From assembly GCA_028686345.1 (NCBI GenBank), contig JAQUCE010000057.1, forward strand, positions 1 through 32,685: a DNA stretch of 32,685 nt. Direction: 5' to 3'. Positions 16,281 through 24,023 of this stretch are shown here, one piece after another. The first letter of the stretch is position 1; each line of letters starts with the position of its first letter. Origin of the DNA: Kiritimatiellia bacterium (GTDB lineage: Bacteria; Verrucomicrobiota; Kiritimatiellia; RFP12; UBA1067). The translations under genes were made by a program, and so were the position numbers. A model generated the notes under the pieces. It was not told where the DNA came from and did not search any database. It worked only from the letters and a program-made list of their open reading frames with translations.

Positions 16281-17510
16281 ATGTCGGAAAAAATGTCGGT
16301 GAATACGCGCATCAAATTGAGCGCAATGATGTTCTTACAGTTTATGATTCTTCCGGTCTGGTTCATACCAATGTTTCCGTATATTAGAAAAATGGCCCCG
16401 GAGGGCAGTCATCTGCCTCTGTTATGCGGTATGATTATGGGATTTGGTGCCCTGGCATCGCCGATTGTCGGCATGTTTGCTGACCGTTTTATGAACAGCG
16501 AAAAGGTGCTGGCAATTTGTAACTTCGTCTCAGCCGGTCTACTGGCCTATGCTTATACCGTTAAATCGCCGCTGGCTTTGTTTGTGACGCTGTTGCTGGT
16601 CATGGTGTTTTATATGCCGACCTGGTCGCTGACCGCGACAATTGCAATGGCGAACAGCACAACCGAAGCTTTCCCGCAAATTCGCGTCTTTGGCTCGTTG
16701 GGCTGGGTGGCGGCGGCAATCTTCAGCGTTATTGGAACCAAGGTTTTCAATATTGCGCAGTTTGACAGCACATCTTATATCTTTGTGGGTGGGGCAATCG
16801 CGGCTGTGATTGCAGGCGTGCTGGCTTGCTTCCTGCCGCCTACCAAACCGCCGGCCAAGGGGCAGAGGATGTCGCTGGTTGATGCTTTGGGGTTGCGGGC
16901 GCTGGTGCTGCTTAAACGCCCGGATTTCCTGGTGTTTTCGCTGTTGATCCTGTTGGCAATGGTGCCGTTCCAATGGTATAACGTTTACAATAGCATGTAC
17001 CTGCAGGAGCGCGGTTATGAGTACCTGACAGCAGTTATGAATCTCGGGCAGGTGCTGGAACTGGCGTTTATGCTGATGATTCCCTTTATTTTGAGAAAAG
17101 CCGGCTACAAGTGGGCGATGGTTATCGGCCTGATGGCGCTGGTCTTCCGTTATGTCATGTTCTATATCGGCGCCCGTACCGGCGTGAATGTCGGTGATTA
17201 TGCCGGTATTCTGATCCATGGTTTGATATTCGGTATGCTGATTGTTGGCAGTCAGATGTATGTTGACGCAGCCGCACCCAAGGAGCTGCGTAGTCAGGCG
17301 CAGGGTTTTATTGGACTGATAATGTTCAGCCTCGGCACCTTTTTGTCGAATTTTATCTTTGACAAAATCCTCAAACATAGCTTTGTCGCCGAAACCGGGA
17401 CGCATAACTGGACGACACCGTTTCTGATTGCAATCGGCATCTCGCTGGCTCTGGCTGTGTTAATGGCAGTGGGTTTCAAACCTTTGGTCAAAGACAAGAG
17501 CAATACTTAA
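16281..17510 (+). CDS. MFS transporter of the nucleoside:H+ symporter type
   Basis: The 409-residue protein has about 12 hydrophobic membrane segments in the usual 6+6 arrangement. Its N-terminus (I-K-L-S-A-M-M-F-L-Q-F), the G-F-G-A-L-A-S-P-I-V-G-M-F-A-D-R-F loop after helix 2, and I-R-V-F-G-S-L-G-W in helix 4 match NupG/XapB-like nucleoside:H+ symporters. It would import nucleosides or a related sugar conjugate; specificity is not certain. Ribosome site AAGGAG lies 8 bases before ATG, and a strong Rho-independent terminator follows 30 bp after the stop, so it looks monocistronic. It is divergent from coaB. Confidence 0.88.
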   Translation: MSEKMSVNTRIKLSAMMFLQFMILPVWFIPMFPYIRKMAPEGSHLPLLCGMIMGFGALASPIVGMFADRFMNSEKVLAICNFVSAGLLAYAYTVKSPLALFVTLLLVMVFYMPTWSLTATIAMANSTTEAFPQIRVFGSLGWVAAAIFSVIGTKVFNIAQFDSTSYIFVGGAIAAVIAGVLACFLPPTKPPAKGQRMSLVDALGLRALVLLKRPDFLVFSLLILLAMVPFQWYNVYNSMYLQERGYEYLTAVMNLGQVLELAFMLMIPFILRKAGYKWAMVIGLMALVFRYVMFYIGARTGVNVGDYAGILIHGLIFGMLIVGSQMYVDAAAPKELRSQAQGFIGLIMFSLGTFLSNFIFDKILKHSFVAETGTHNWTTPFLIAIGISLALAVLMAVGFKPLVKDKSNT

Positions 17511-17540
17511 TTGCTGCTAGACTTTCATTAGCTTAAATTC

Positions 17541-17586
17541 AAGGAGGGGCAGCGCAATGGTTGCCCCTTCCTTTTTGGTTTTTTTT
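17541..17586 (+). terminator. Rho-independent terminator of the MFS gene
   Basis: AAGGAGGGGCA (17541-17551) pairs with TGCCCCTTCCTT (one-base bulge), closing a loop of about 10 bases, followed by TTTTTGGTTTTTTTT. The hairpin is GC-rich and the T tract convincing. Confidence 0.85.
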
Positions 17587-17618
17587 GAGGTGACAAACCT
17601 TAGAAGTGAAAAACGGAC

Positions 17619-17792
17619 GTCCACCGCATAGCGGCGGACATACTCAAAGCAACACAGTATATCCGCCGCTATGCGGTGGATGGGTGTAATGTATATCCGC
17701 CGCTATGCGGTGGATGGTTGTAAAGTATATCCGCCGCTATGCGGTGGATGGTTGTAAAGTATATCCGCCGCTATGCGGTGGATGGTTCCGAA
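17619..17792 (+). repeat. REPIN-like palindromic repeat array, upstream of the BNR gene
   Basis: The array starts with an inverted palindrome (17619-17643, GTCC-a-CCGC-ata-GCGG-c-GGAC-atac). A 13-bp linker (TCAAAGCAACACA) follows, then four 34-bp units at 17657, 17691, 17725 and 17759, each starting GTATATCC-g-CCGC-tat-GCGG-t-GGAT. The first three carry near-identical tails and the fourth has a different tail. The first 106 bp form the inverted copy of 20273-20378. No spacers are present, so this is not a CRISPR array. Confidence 0.9.
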
Positions 17793-17867
17793 GCAAGACG
17801 CAATAAGGCCCGACAGACAACTTTTTGCAAAGAACAATTAATTGTTTTTTATAGAGGTAATAGTTTT

Positions 17868-20243
17868 ATGCGCGGTTTATCTGTTTTTATCATAGCTGCT
17901 TTTTTATGGATTCATGCTCACGCTGCCAGTGCCGATATGTGGCAGGTCAATGGCTCAGGGGGAGTTTATTTCCTGGTTGAGCCGGGTCAATTCAAGGTTG
18001 AGTTGGATATTCAACTGCTGAAACCTGAAGCCGCGGGTGTTTTTGTGCGCGCGATACTTGCCGCTCCTGACAGGACGGTGTTGCATGATCAGTATATTTC
18101 TGCGAAGGATAAGAGTCTCTCTGTGCCGGATCGCGCTAACATCTATCGTCTGTCACTCAATGCGGATGTTTCCAGGCGTGGAGTGTATGTGCTTAACCTT
18201 ACGCAGACCCGCGATCGCTTTGGCAGAGCCTTTAACTGGTCAATAAAAACGAATGCAGGAAAATTTCTCATCGAATCCTCACGGGGCCATGAAGACAAGG
18301 CGCATGAAGAGCCATTGTGGCTGCGCAATCGCGAGGTTGCAGGCAATGTGTGCTTTCTGCCGCGAAAAGGCAAGTTCACGATTGAAGCATCGGCGCTCGT
18401 GAATAGTGTCACAAATTTGACTCTGTTCGATGGAGCAGGCAAATTAATCTCTGATCTGCCTGTGAAGGATGGAACTGCAAAAGGAGCCTTTGAAGCAAAA
18501 GAGATCAAGGCCGATCAACCTTGGCGATTGCATTTTTCCGCTTTTCAGGGAGACCTGCATATTGACGGGGTTACGCGTTGGAAACCGGGCGAAACTTATG
18601 AGAATTTTTCAATCTGGACACCGTGTCAGAGTTCCTGGTTTCCTCTGCACTCCAATCGATGGCTGTTGGCTCCGTATTCACACAAGCAATATGTAAGGTC
18701 TCAGTCGCAGGGTACAGCCGCATTCCAGCTGCATAACAACGCTACTGTGAAGCGTGCGTTTAACGTGACTGTTTCAGATCCATCCGGGGCGCTTAAAGCC
18801 ATGGTTAGCCCTGAAGGCCCAATCGTCGTGGCTGCAAAATCAATAGTTAATCTCACTCTAACATATACAGTGCCGGCGGCAGGGGAGTCGTGGTCGCTTG
18901 CGCTTCAGGCCACGCCAGTGGAGACACCGGAGTTTTCAACTTACAGTACCCTGCATCTGATAAAAGGCTCAGCTCCGGCCGACAAACTGCTTAGCATGCC
19001 GATACTCTTAAAACCCTATTGCCACGAGAATGTCCAGTTCGGGTATGACCCGGATTATCCGACTGAGCAGGAGATGTATTTTGATCTCAATAACAGGCCG
19101 GCGGCATTAATGCAAACAAAGATTGCAATGTTTAACGGTGAGAAGTGGGTTGAAACCGCAGCCATTGACGGCTCTTCAATCTCAATGCTCAAGTCGAAGA
19201 TCGCATTCGATAGCGACAACAACATGTATGCGCTGGCACGAGTGAAGGGAAAAGACTCCTTGCTCCGCTCCTGCGACAAAGGAAAAACGTTTACCGCCTC
19301 TGTCCTGCCAATGAGAGGCGTTTATGATATAGAGCAGTTCAGCGGACATAATCAATCCGCTGGACCACCGCCCTTTGTTGTGTTCACAACGAACACAAGC
19401 GAACCAAAAGCGCATGATCATAAACTAATGTGGCGCAGCGTGAATCATCTTGATTTGTTTGTGCCTGAGATAAGCAGCGATGGCATCGCGGAGATCGGTG
19501 CAGCCATTCGAATCACTGACTTCAGCATTGGGCTGTCGGCTCACTCCGGTATTCCTTCAACGGTTGTTTCGCGTGACGAAAATATATATGTAGTCTGGGG
19601 CGAAGCCACCGATCCTGAAGACAAAACCATCCCGGGTTTGCCCGCCTACGTCGCCTGTTATAACCGCCGGACAAAGAAACTGAGCGACAAGGTTTTGATC
19701 GGCTATGGCCCGCCTGCCAACGACATTCACAACTCACCGAGTGTAACCATTGATAGCCAGGGCACTCTGCATGTTATTGTAGGCACCCACGGCAGCACCT
19801 TCAAATATGCTTGTTCTGTGACACCAGGCGATATTTCCGCCGGATTCACGGAGGCAGTTGATATTGGCAGCAATCTGCGGCAGACCTATGTGGGCCTTGT
19901 GTGTGATCCTGATGACACTCTGCATCTTGTCTTTCGTATCTGGGGAAATGACACGTCGTACTTTCCCGCATCCCATCACGCGGAGTTGGCTCATATGAGC
20001 AAGCGTCCCGGTGCAGCGTGGTCACAGCCTAAATGCTTGGTTGTTGCGCCCTTCAGCGAATACAGCATCTACTACCACCGCCTCACTATTGATCGAAGAG
20101 GCAGCCTCTTTCTCTCTTATGACCATTGGTCCACCTCCTGGTTCTACCGTAACGATCTTCGTCAGCGGCCAAGAACATTGATAAACTCGCCTGATGCCGG
20201 AAAAAGCTGGAAGCTTGTCACTAATGAACTGTTGAGGTTTTAG
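17868..20243 (+). CDS. Exported BNR-repeat (sialidase-like propeller) protein
   Basis: With ATG 17868 the product has 791 residues and a signal peptide (1-20, ending H-A-A|S). An earlier in-frame ATG at 17739 lies inside the repeat array and would add 43 implausible residues; a GAGG ribosome site stands 10 bases before 17868. Residues about 100-380 form beta-sandwich-like regions, and the C-terminal half is propeller-like with an Asp-box S-P-D-A-G-K-S-W near the end and weaker copies (C-D-K-G-K-T-F). Such domains occur in sialidases and other secreted glycan-active proteins, but the sialidase active-site residues are not recognisable to me. The gene is enclosed by inverted repeat arrays, which may mark an insertion or invertible segment. 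Confidence 0.75.
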   Translation: MRGLSVFIIAAFLWIHAHAASADMWQVNGSGGVYFLVEPGQFKVELDIQLLKPEAAGVFVRAILAAPDRTVLHDQYISAKDKSLSVPDRANIYRLSLNADVSRRGVYVLNLTQTRDRFGRAFNWSIKTNAGKFLIESSRGHEDKAHEEPLWLRNREVAGNVCFLPRKGKFTIEASALVNSVTNLTLFDGAGKLISDLPVKDGTAKGAFEAKEIKADQPWRLHFSAFQGDLHIDGVTRWKPGETYENFSIWTPCQSSWFPLHSNRWLLAPYSHKQYVRSQSQGTAAFQLHNNATVKRAFNVTVSDPSGALKAMVSPEGPIVVAAKSIVNLTLTYTVPAAGESWSLALQATPVETPEFSTYSTLHLIKGSAPADKLLSMPILLKPYCHENVQFGYDPDYPTEQEMYFDLNNRPAALMQTKIAMFNGEKWVETAAIDGSSISMLKSKIAFDSDNNMYALARVKGKDSLLRSCDKGKTFTASVLPMRGVYDIEQFSGHNQSAGPPPFVVFTTNTSEPKAHDHKLMWRSVNHLDLFVPEISSDGIAEIGAAIRITDFSIGLSAHSGIPSTVVSRDENIYVVWGEATDPEDKTIPGLPAYVACYNRRTKKLSDKVLIGYGPPANDIHNSPSVTIDSQGTLHVIVGTHGSTFKYACSVTPGDISAGFTEAVDIGSNLRQTYVGLVCDPDDTLHLVFRIWGNDTSYFPASHHAELAHMSKRPGAAWSQPKCLVVAPFSEYSIYYHRLTIDRRGSLFLSYDHWSTSWFYRNDLRQRPRTLINSPDAGKSWKLVTNELLRF

Positions 20244-20250
20244 GCGTTGG

Positions 20251-20378
20251 CCGACGATAGCGGCTGATATACTTCGCAATCATCCACCGCGTAGCGGCGG
20301 ATATACTTCGCAATCATCCACCGCGTAGCGGCGGATATACTGTGTTGCTTTCAGTATGTCCGCCGCTATGCGGTGGAC
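20251..20378 (-). repeat. REPIN-like palindromic repeat array, downstream of the BNR gene
   Basis: Two complete 34-bp units (20273-20306, 20307-20340), a linker TGTGTTGCTTTCA (20341-20353) and an inverted palindrome (20354-20378), preceded by a decayed piece at 20251. Read in reverse, the order and lengths equal the upstream array (25+13+34+34 bp), with changes mainly in the unit tails and GCG instead of ATA-type loops (CCGC-gta-GCGG). Confidence 0.9.
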
Positions 20379-20495
20379 GGAAATTATAGTCGCAGCCGAC
20401 CTCCGCGCCCGGCGCGCGACTTGCGAGCTTCATCCAAGTTGAAAGTGTAGGGTTGGCTCTCAGAGCCAAACAAAGACAATGAAATCCCATGGCGC

Positions 20496-20605
20496 GCCTT
20501 TGACGAACAATCGCCAGGCAGACGCTAATTGCTTCTGAGAAGCAACCCTACAACACAGGGCGCATCTTTCACGAGCCTGTTGCAGTATGCCACTCGTAGA
20601 GCGGC
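20496..20605 (+). repeat. 110-bp dispersed repeat D, copy 2
   Basis: Direct copy of 15203-15312 without indels, again ending in stem-loop B (20589-20605, GCCACTC-gta-GAGCGGC). It lies in the repeat-filled 20380-20860 gap, which holds no gene. Confidence 0.85.
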
Positions 20606-20638
20606 AACAACAACCCTTGCACTCCGGGGTCAGCGCAT

Positions 20639-20728
20639 GTGTAGTAGTCGCTCTATGAGCGACATATGCCGCCTGTAGAGCGGCATCGGCGGATATACTT
20701 CGCCGTCATCCGTTGCATAGCGGCGGAT
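20639..20728. repeat. Cluster of stem-loop B and REPIN-like pieces
   Basis: GTGTAGTAGTCGCTC-tat-GAGCGAC (20639-20663) faces the copy at 20589. GCCGCCT-gta-GAGCGGC (20668-20684) follows, then a partial REPIN-type palindrome ATCCG...CGGAT (20708-20728) with the GGATATACTTCGC word before it. It is a dense mosaic of three repeat families. Confidence 0.7.
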
Positions 20729-20861
20729 GCCCATTTTCACCATTGAAAGTTTTTCACCTCAAAAACAACGTAGCGTGTTCATTCCACTCCGACAAAGTTA
20801 ACGACAAAGTTTGCGCTTGCGCTGCAAGGTCGTTCGGGGACATGCCGATTGGAAAATAGAG

Positions 20862-20890
20862 TTGAATTTCATGATGAAATTTGAGATAAT
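20862..20890 (+). promoter_or_regulatory. Promoter with operator-like palindrome, autotransporter operon
   Basis: TTGAAT (20862-20867) and GATAAT (20885-20890) are 17 bases apart. The spacer contains a perfect 17-base palindrome AATTTCAT-g-ATGAAATT (20865-20881), overlapping the -35 element, which is a typical repressor position. Transcription would begin near 20897, 85 bases before the ATG. Confidence 0.5.
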
Positions 20891-20981
20891 GAGCGTATTT
20901 TCCAAGGGTAGAAGTGCGTTGGCTACGCAATACATGCGCGCGCTGGTATAACAAAGGAACGTAAAACAAAGGTAGGTCTCA

Positions 20982-23963
20982 ATGATATCAAAAATATTGT
21001 TTTTTGCGCTGTTGGTGATGTTCACTGCAAACAGCTTTAGCGCAATCAAAATTTGGGATGGCGGCGGTGCGGATGCCTATCTAGCCACCCAGGAAAACTG
21101 GTCGGACAATGTCGCGCCGGTCTCAGGCGATTATCTTGTCTTTGCAGGCTCGACGCGCACCTCTGTGACAAACAACTATGACCCAGAGACAACCACCTTC
21201 AAGATGATTGTCTTCTCCAACAACTGCACAACCTGCTCAGCTCCGTTTACGCTGTCCGGCAACGAGATTGTCCTGACAGGCGCTGTCAAAGATGAATATC
21301 CAAGTGTGCCTTTCAACAAGTTTCTTCCCGCAATTGGTGTGGCGCAAGTTAACTCTTCTTCCATCACCGATACTCTGGAGCTGGATGTCAGATTGCCTAA
21401 TAACTCCAAACTCGGAGCTACTGACGCGCAAAACCATCACCTGACGTTCAAGGGCACGGTAACAGGGGGTGGCGGTGCGCTGCAGTCATGTGATCAGTAT
21501 AGAAGCACTCTCACTTTCGAGGGTCCGGTTAAGAACTTCTCGCTGGTGAGACGTGCCAACGGCAATGCTTTGATTTGGCTCCGTTCCTCAGCAAATGAGT
21601 TTACCTCCTCCACATTCACACACGAAATGTCTCAAGGCACGCTTAAAGCGGATAGTCTGGATGCATACGGAGGAGATGCCGCCAGCATCAAGTTGGGACA
21701 ACCCGCATACAACACGCCTGCCTGGTTCATCATGAATGCTGATCTGGACACCCGTATCAACGGGAACCTGACTGTCTACGGGCCTCGCTATAATGCGATA
21801 GCCGGCACGTTCGTAAATGCGGTGGCGGATACGCTGCTCACCCTGGGTGGAGACCTGTATACCGTGACAGGCATTGAGTCTTCTAATCCAAAATCCAATA
21901 TTGGTACAATGGTGAGTTTTGACGGGGTGGGGAACGGCGTCTTCCTCGGGAATGTGACCACAGCCTCGACATGGTTGGACAAATCCGGTGCAGGCACATG
22001 GGAGTTTGCCGGCAGCTCAACATCGGGTTCAACCGGCGATGTCACCATCTCACAGGGAACGCTGATCATGAATGGCGATTATGCCTCAATGAAAAAGACG
22101 ACCGTAAAATTGGGCGCCACGCTGGCAGGCACAGGCACGGTCAACAACGTTACGTTCGAAAACGGAGCGAACTATCAGGTTCTTGCAAATACCACTGGTA
22201 TCCACCCGTTAATCATAACAGGAAATATGGCGGTGGCAGGGAGTGCGGTTGTGACGATTTCGCCGGAGGCTTTCGCAAACCTGACTCCGGGAGTGGAGTA
22301 TGAGATTATCCGCTACACCAGCAGGTCAGGGATCGGAATGTTCATGGCAGGGGAGGGGCTCGAATCCGCCCTCCTGACCGAGAAGTCAGGGAGTCTCGTA
22401 TTGCAGGTCGCTGTCGAGGTGGCCAATATCAGCTGGAAAGGTGATGCGGCCGATAATGTGTGGGACACAACCACCTCTAACTGGATCGACAGCGCCCTGT
22501 ATTCGGATGGCAGTAATGTGACGTTCTCGGACGCAGCGGACGAGGGAACAACAAACGTGACAATCTCCGCAACAGTTCGCCCCCTCAAGGTCACGGTGAC
22601 CGGCTCGCGGAACTATACATTCTCAGGTGCGGGGATCGCGGGAGGGGCCATGGTTGAGAAGCGATCCGGAAGCTCGATCCTGACATTGAACAACACAAAC
22701 GCTTACACGGGAGTAACCTTGATCGAAACAGGTGCGCTCGTGTTAAACGGGACTATCGCTGATTCCGGCGTATGGATCTATGAAGGTGCTGCTTTCACCA
22801 ACACGGCCAGCGGTCGGTTGACCGGGAGCTCGTCGCTTGTTATCAACGGCAGGGCAAACTTGAGCGGCAACAGTGATTTCACGGGAGGGTGCATTATCGC
22901 AGTTAACGTAACCGGTTTGCCGGGACAGACACCGGTTTTGGTGAACAACCCGCGCGCACTCGGCTCAGGCAACGTGACAATCTCAAAGGGAGCGGTGACG
23001 TTTCAGAGTGCTGGCGGCTCATTCGGACGGAATCGCACACTCACAGTCGGAGCGAGTAGCAGAACAGTGCTCTACGCCAGCGGTGTTGCGGTTGCATGGC
23101 TAGGGGATGTAGAGATTCCCAACACCCTACTCGAACTCCAGCCCCGCTCTGGATCTTCCTGGACATTCGGCGAGCCGGGTTGTTCCACGGAGGTGCGCGC
23201 AACGTCGACTGGCGGCTTGTTTGTGCGTTCAGACGGTGACCTTCACTGGTATTCGCGGCTCAAACTCGGGGGCGCTTCTTACGATCAGACAGATTACAAT
23301 GTCTCCCACTTTTACGCGACCAGTAATGAATGGTCATATCTGTTATTGAAGGTAAGAGGCGCTGTTTGTTATGCCACCAACACCCTGGCACCGACCAAAC
23401 TGTCAATGGGCCAGATTTGGGGGGAATACAACTTTCATCCTTGGATAGACCTGAACGGGTATGACCAGAGGCTTGCCGAGCTTGAGATGTTGGCGGTGAG
23501 CGAAGGCTCCACTCAGACCATCAAGAGCACCATGCCCGCGATGTTGACAATCTCGAACAATGCCGCTACTGTCACTGCGCGTCAGGGAGGGCGTATCGAG
23601 GGGGCGGTCACCTTACGCAAGCAGGGCACAGGCGGTTGGTCGTTCGGCTGCCGCAACCTGAGCGCAGGCGACTTTATTGTCGAGGGCGGCACTCTCACAC
23701 TCACAGCGTCCGATACACTGCCGAGCGCGTCCACAGAGTCGCGTCTGACGATCCTCGCCGGTGCGAAGGTGGCAGTGCCCGAAGGGGTTAACGCTGCTGT
23801 GCCAAAGTTTTCGTACGGCGGTCTGCGTTATGCGGCAGGCGTGTACGGCGGCGAGGGCTGCACTGTGCCGGGTGCCCGGATCTTGCCGGAGTGTTTTGCG
23901 CCTGGCGCGGGTGCAATCACCGTGACGCGCGGCGACGGCGGGTTTATTATGATAATACGTTGA
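20982..23963 (+). CDS. Exported autotransporter-type beta-strand repeat protein 1
   Basis: A 993-residue surface or secreted protein. The signal peptide spans residues 1-20 (F-F-A-L-L-V-M-F-T-A-N-S-F-S-A). A W-D-G-G-G-A-D-A-Y start domain follows, ending D-Y-L-V-F-A-G, a familiar opening in autotransporter-associated beta-strand proteins of PVC bacteria. The remainder is G/T/S/N-rich beta-helix repeats, such as G-A-G-T-W-E-F-A-G-S and Y-T-G-V-T-L-I-E-T-G-A-L-V-L-N-G. No beta-barrel translocator, PEP-CTERM or LPXTG anchor is present; the end is G-G-F-I-M-I-I-R. A ribosome site AAAGG precedes ATG. The next autotransporter gene follows 60 bp later, so an operon is likely. Function is probably adhesion or surface coat; substrate unknown. 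Confidence 0.8.
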   Translation: MISKILFFALLVMFTANSFSAIKIWDGGGADAYLATQENWSDNVAPVSGDYLVFAGSTRTSVTNNYDPETTTFKMIVFSNNCTTCSAPFTLSGNEIVLTGAVKDEYPSVPFNKFLPAIGVAQVNSSSITDTLELDVRLPNNSKLGATDAQNHHLTFKGTVTGGGGALQSCDQYRSTLTFEGPVKNFSLVRRANGNALIWLRSSANEFTSSTFTHEMSQGTLKADSLDAYGGDAASIKLGQPAYNTPAWFIMNADLDTRINGNLTVYGPRYNAIAGTFVNAVADTLLTLGGDLYTVTGIESSNPKSNIGTMVSFDGVGNGVFLGNVTTASTWLDKSGAGTWEFAGSSTSGSTGDVTISQGTLIMNGDYASMKKTTVKLGATLAGTGTVNNVTFENGANYQVLANTTGIHPLIITGNMAVAGSAVVTISPEAFANLTPGVEYEIIRYTSRSGIGMFMAGEGLESALLTEKSGSLVLQVAVEVANISWKGDAADNVWDTTTSNWIDSALYSDGSNVTFSDAADEGTTNVTISATVRPLKVTVTGSRNYTFSGAGIAGGAMVEKRSGSSILTLNNTNAYTGVTLIETGALVLNGTIADSGVWIYEGAAFTNTASGRLTGSSSLVINGRANLSGNSDFTGGCIIAVNVTGLPGQTPVLVNNPRALGSGNVTISKGAVTFQSAGGSFGRNRTLTVGASSRTVLYASGVAVAWLGDVEIPNTLLELQPRSGSSWTFGEPGCSTEVRATSTGGLFVRSDGDLHWYSRLKLGGASYDQTDYNVSHFYATSNEWSYLLLKVRGAVCYATNTLAPTKLSMGQIWGEYNFHPWIDLNGYDQRLAELEMLAVSEGSTQTIKSTMPAMLTISNNAATVTARQGGRIEGAVTLRKQGTGGWSFGCRNLSAGDFIVEGGTLTLTASDTLPSASTESRLTILAGAKVAVPEGVNAAVPKFSYGGLRYAAGVYGGEGCTVPGARILPECFAPGAGAITVTRGDGGFIMIIR

Positions 23964-23976
23964 CCGGAGACGGTCA
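23961..23976 (+). other. Intergenic hairpin between the two autotransporter genes
   Basis: TGACCG-gaga-CGGTCA overlaps the stop codon of the first gene. The 6-bp stem with GNRA-like loop has no T tract, so it may stabilise or process the mRNA rather than terminate. Confidence 0.35.
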
Positions 23977-24023
23977 TACAAACCGCATGGTGCGTTGACC
24001 CTTTGTGAATAAAGGATGAGGTT

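Noticed and set aside
16539..17405. 288-residue open frame antisense to the MFS gene
   Set aside because: It is the antisense shadow of strongly conserved transporter sequence; its composition (many H, Q, R) is typical of reverse frames and no ribosome site is present.
17657..17792. CRISPR array
   Set aside because: Units are contiguous 34-bp near-identical copies with no variable spacers, the palindrome fills the unit and no cas genes are nearby.
17739..17867. N-terminal extension of the BNR protein into the repeat array
   Set aside because: The extension would encode the palindromic repeat; the later ATG has a ribosome site and directly begins a signal peptide.
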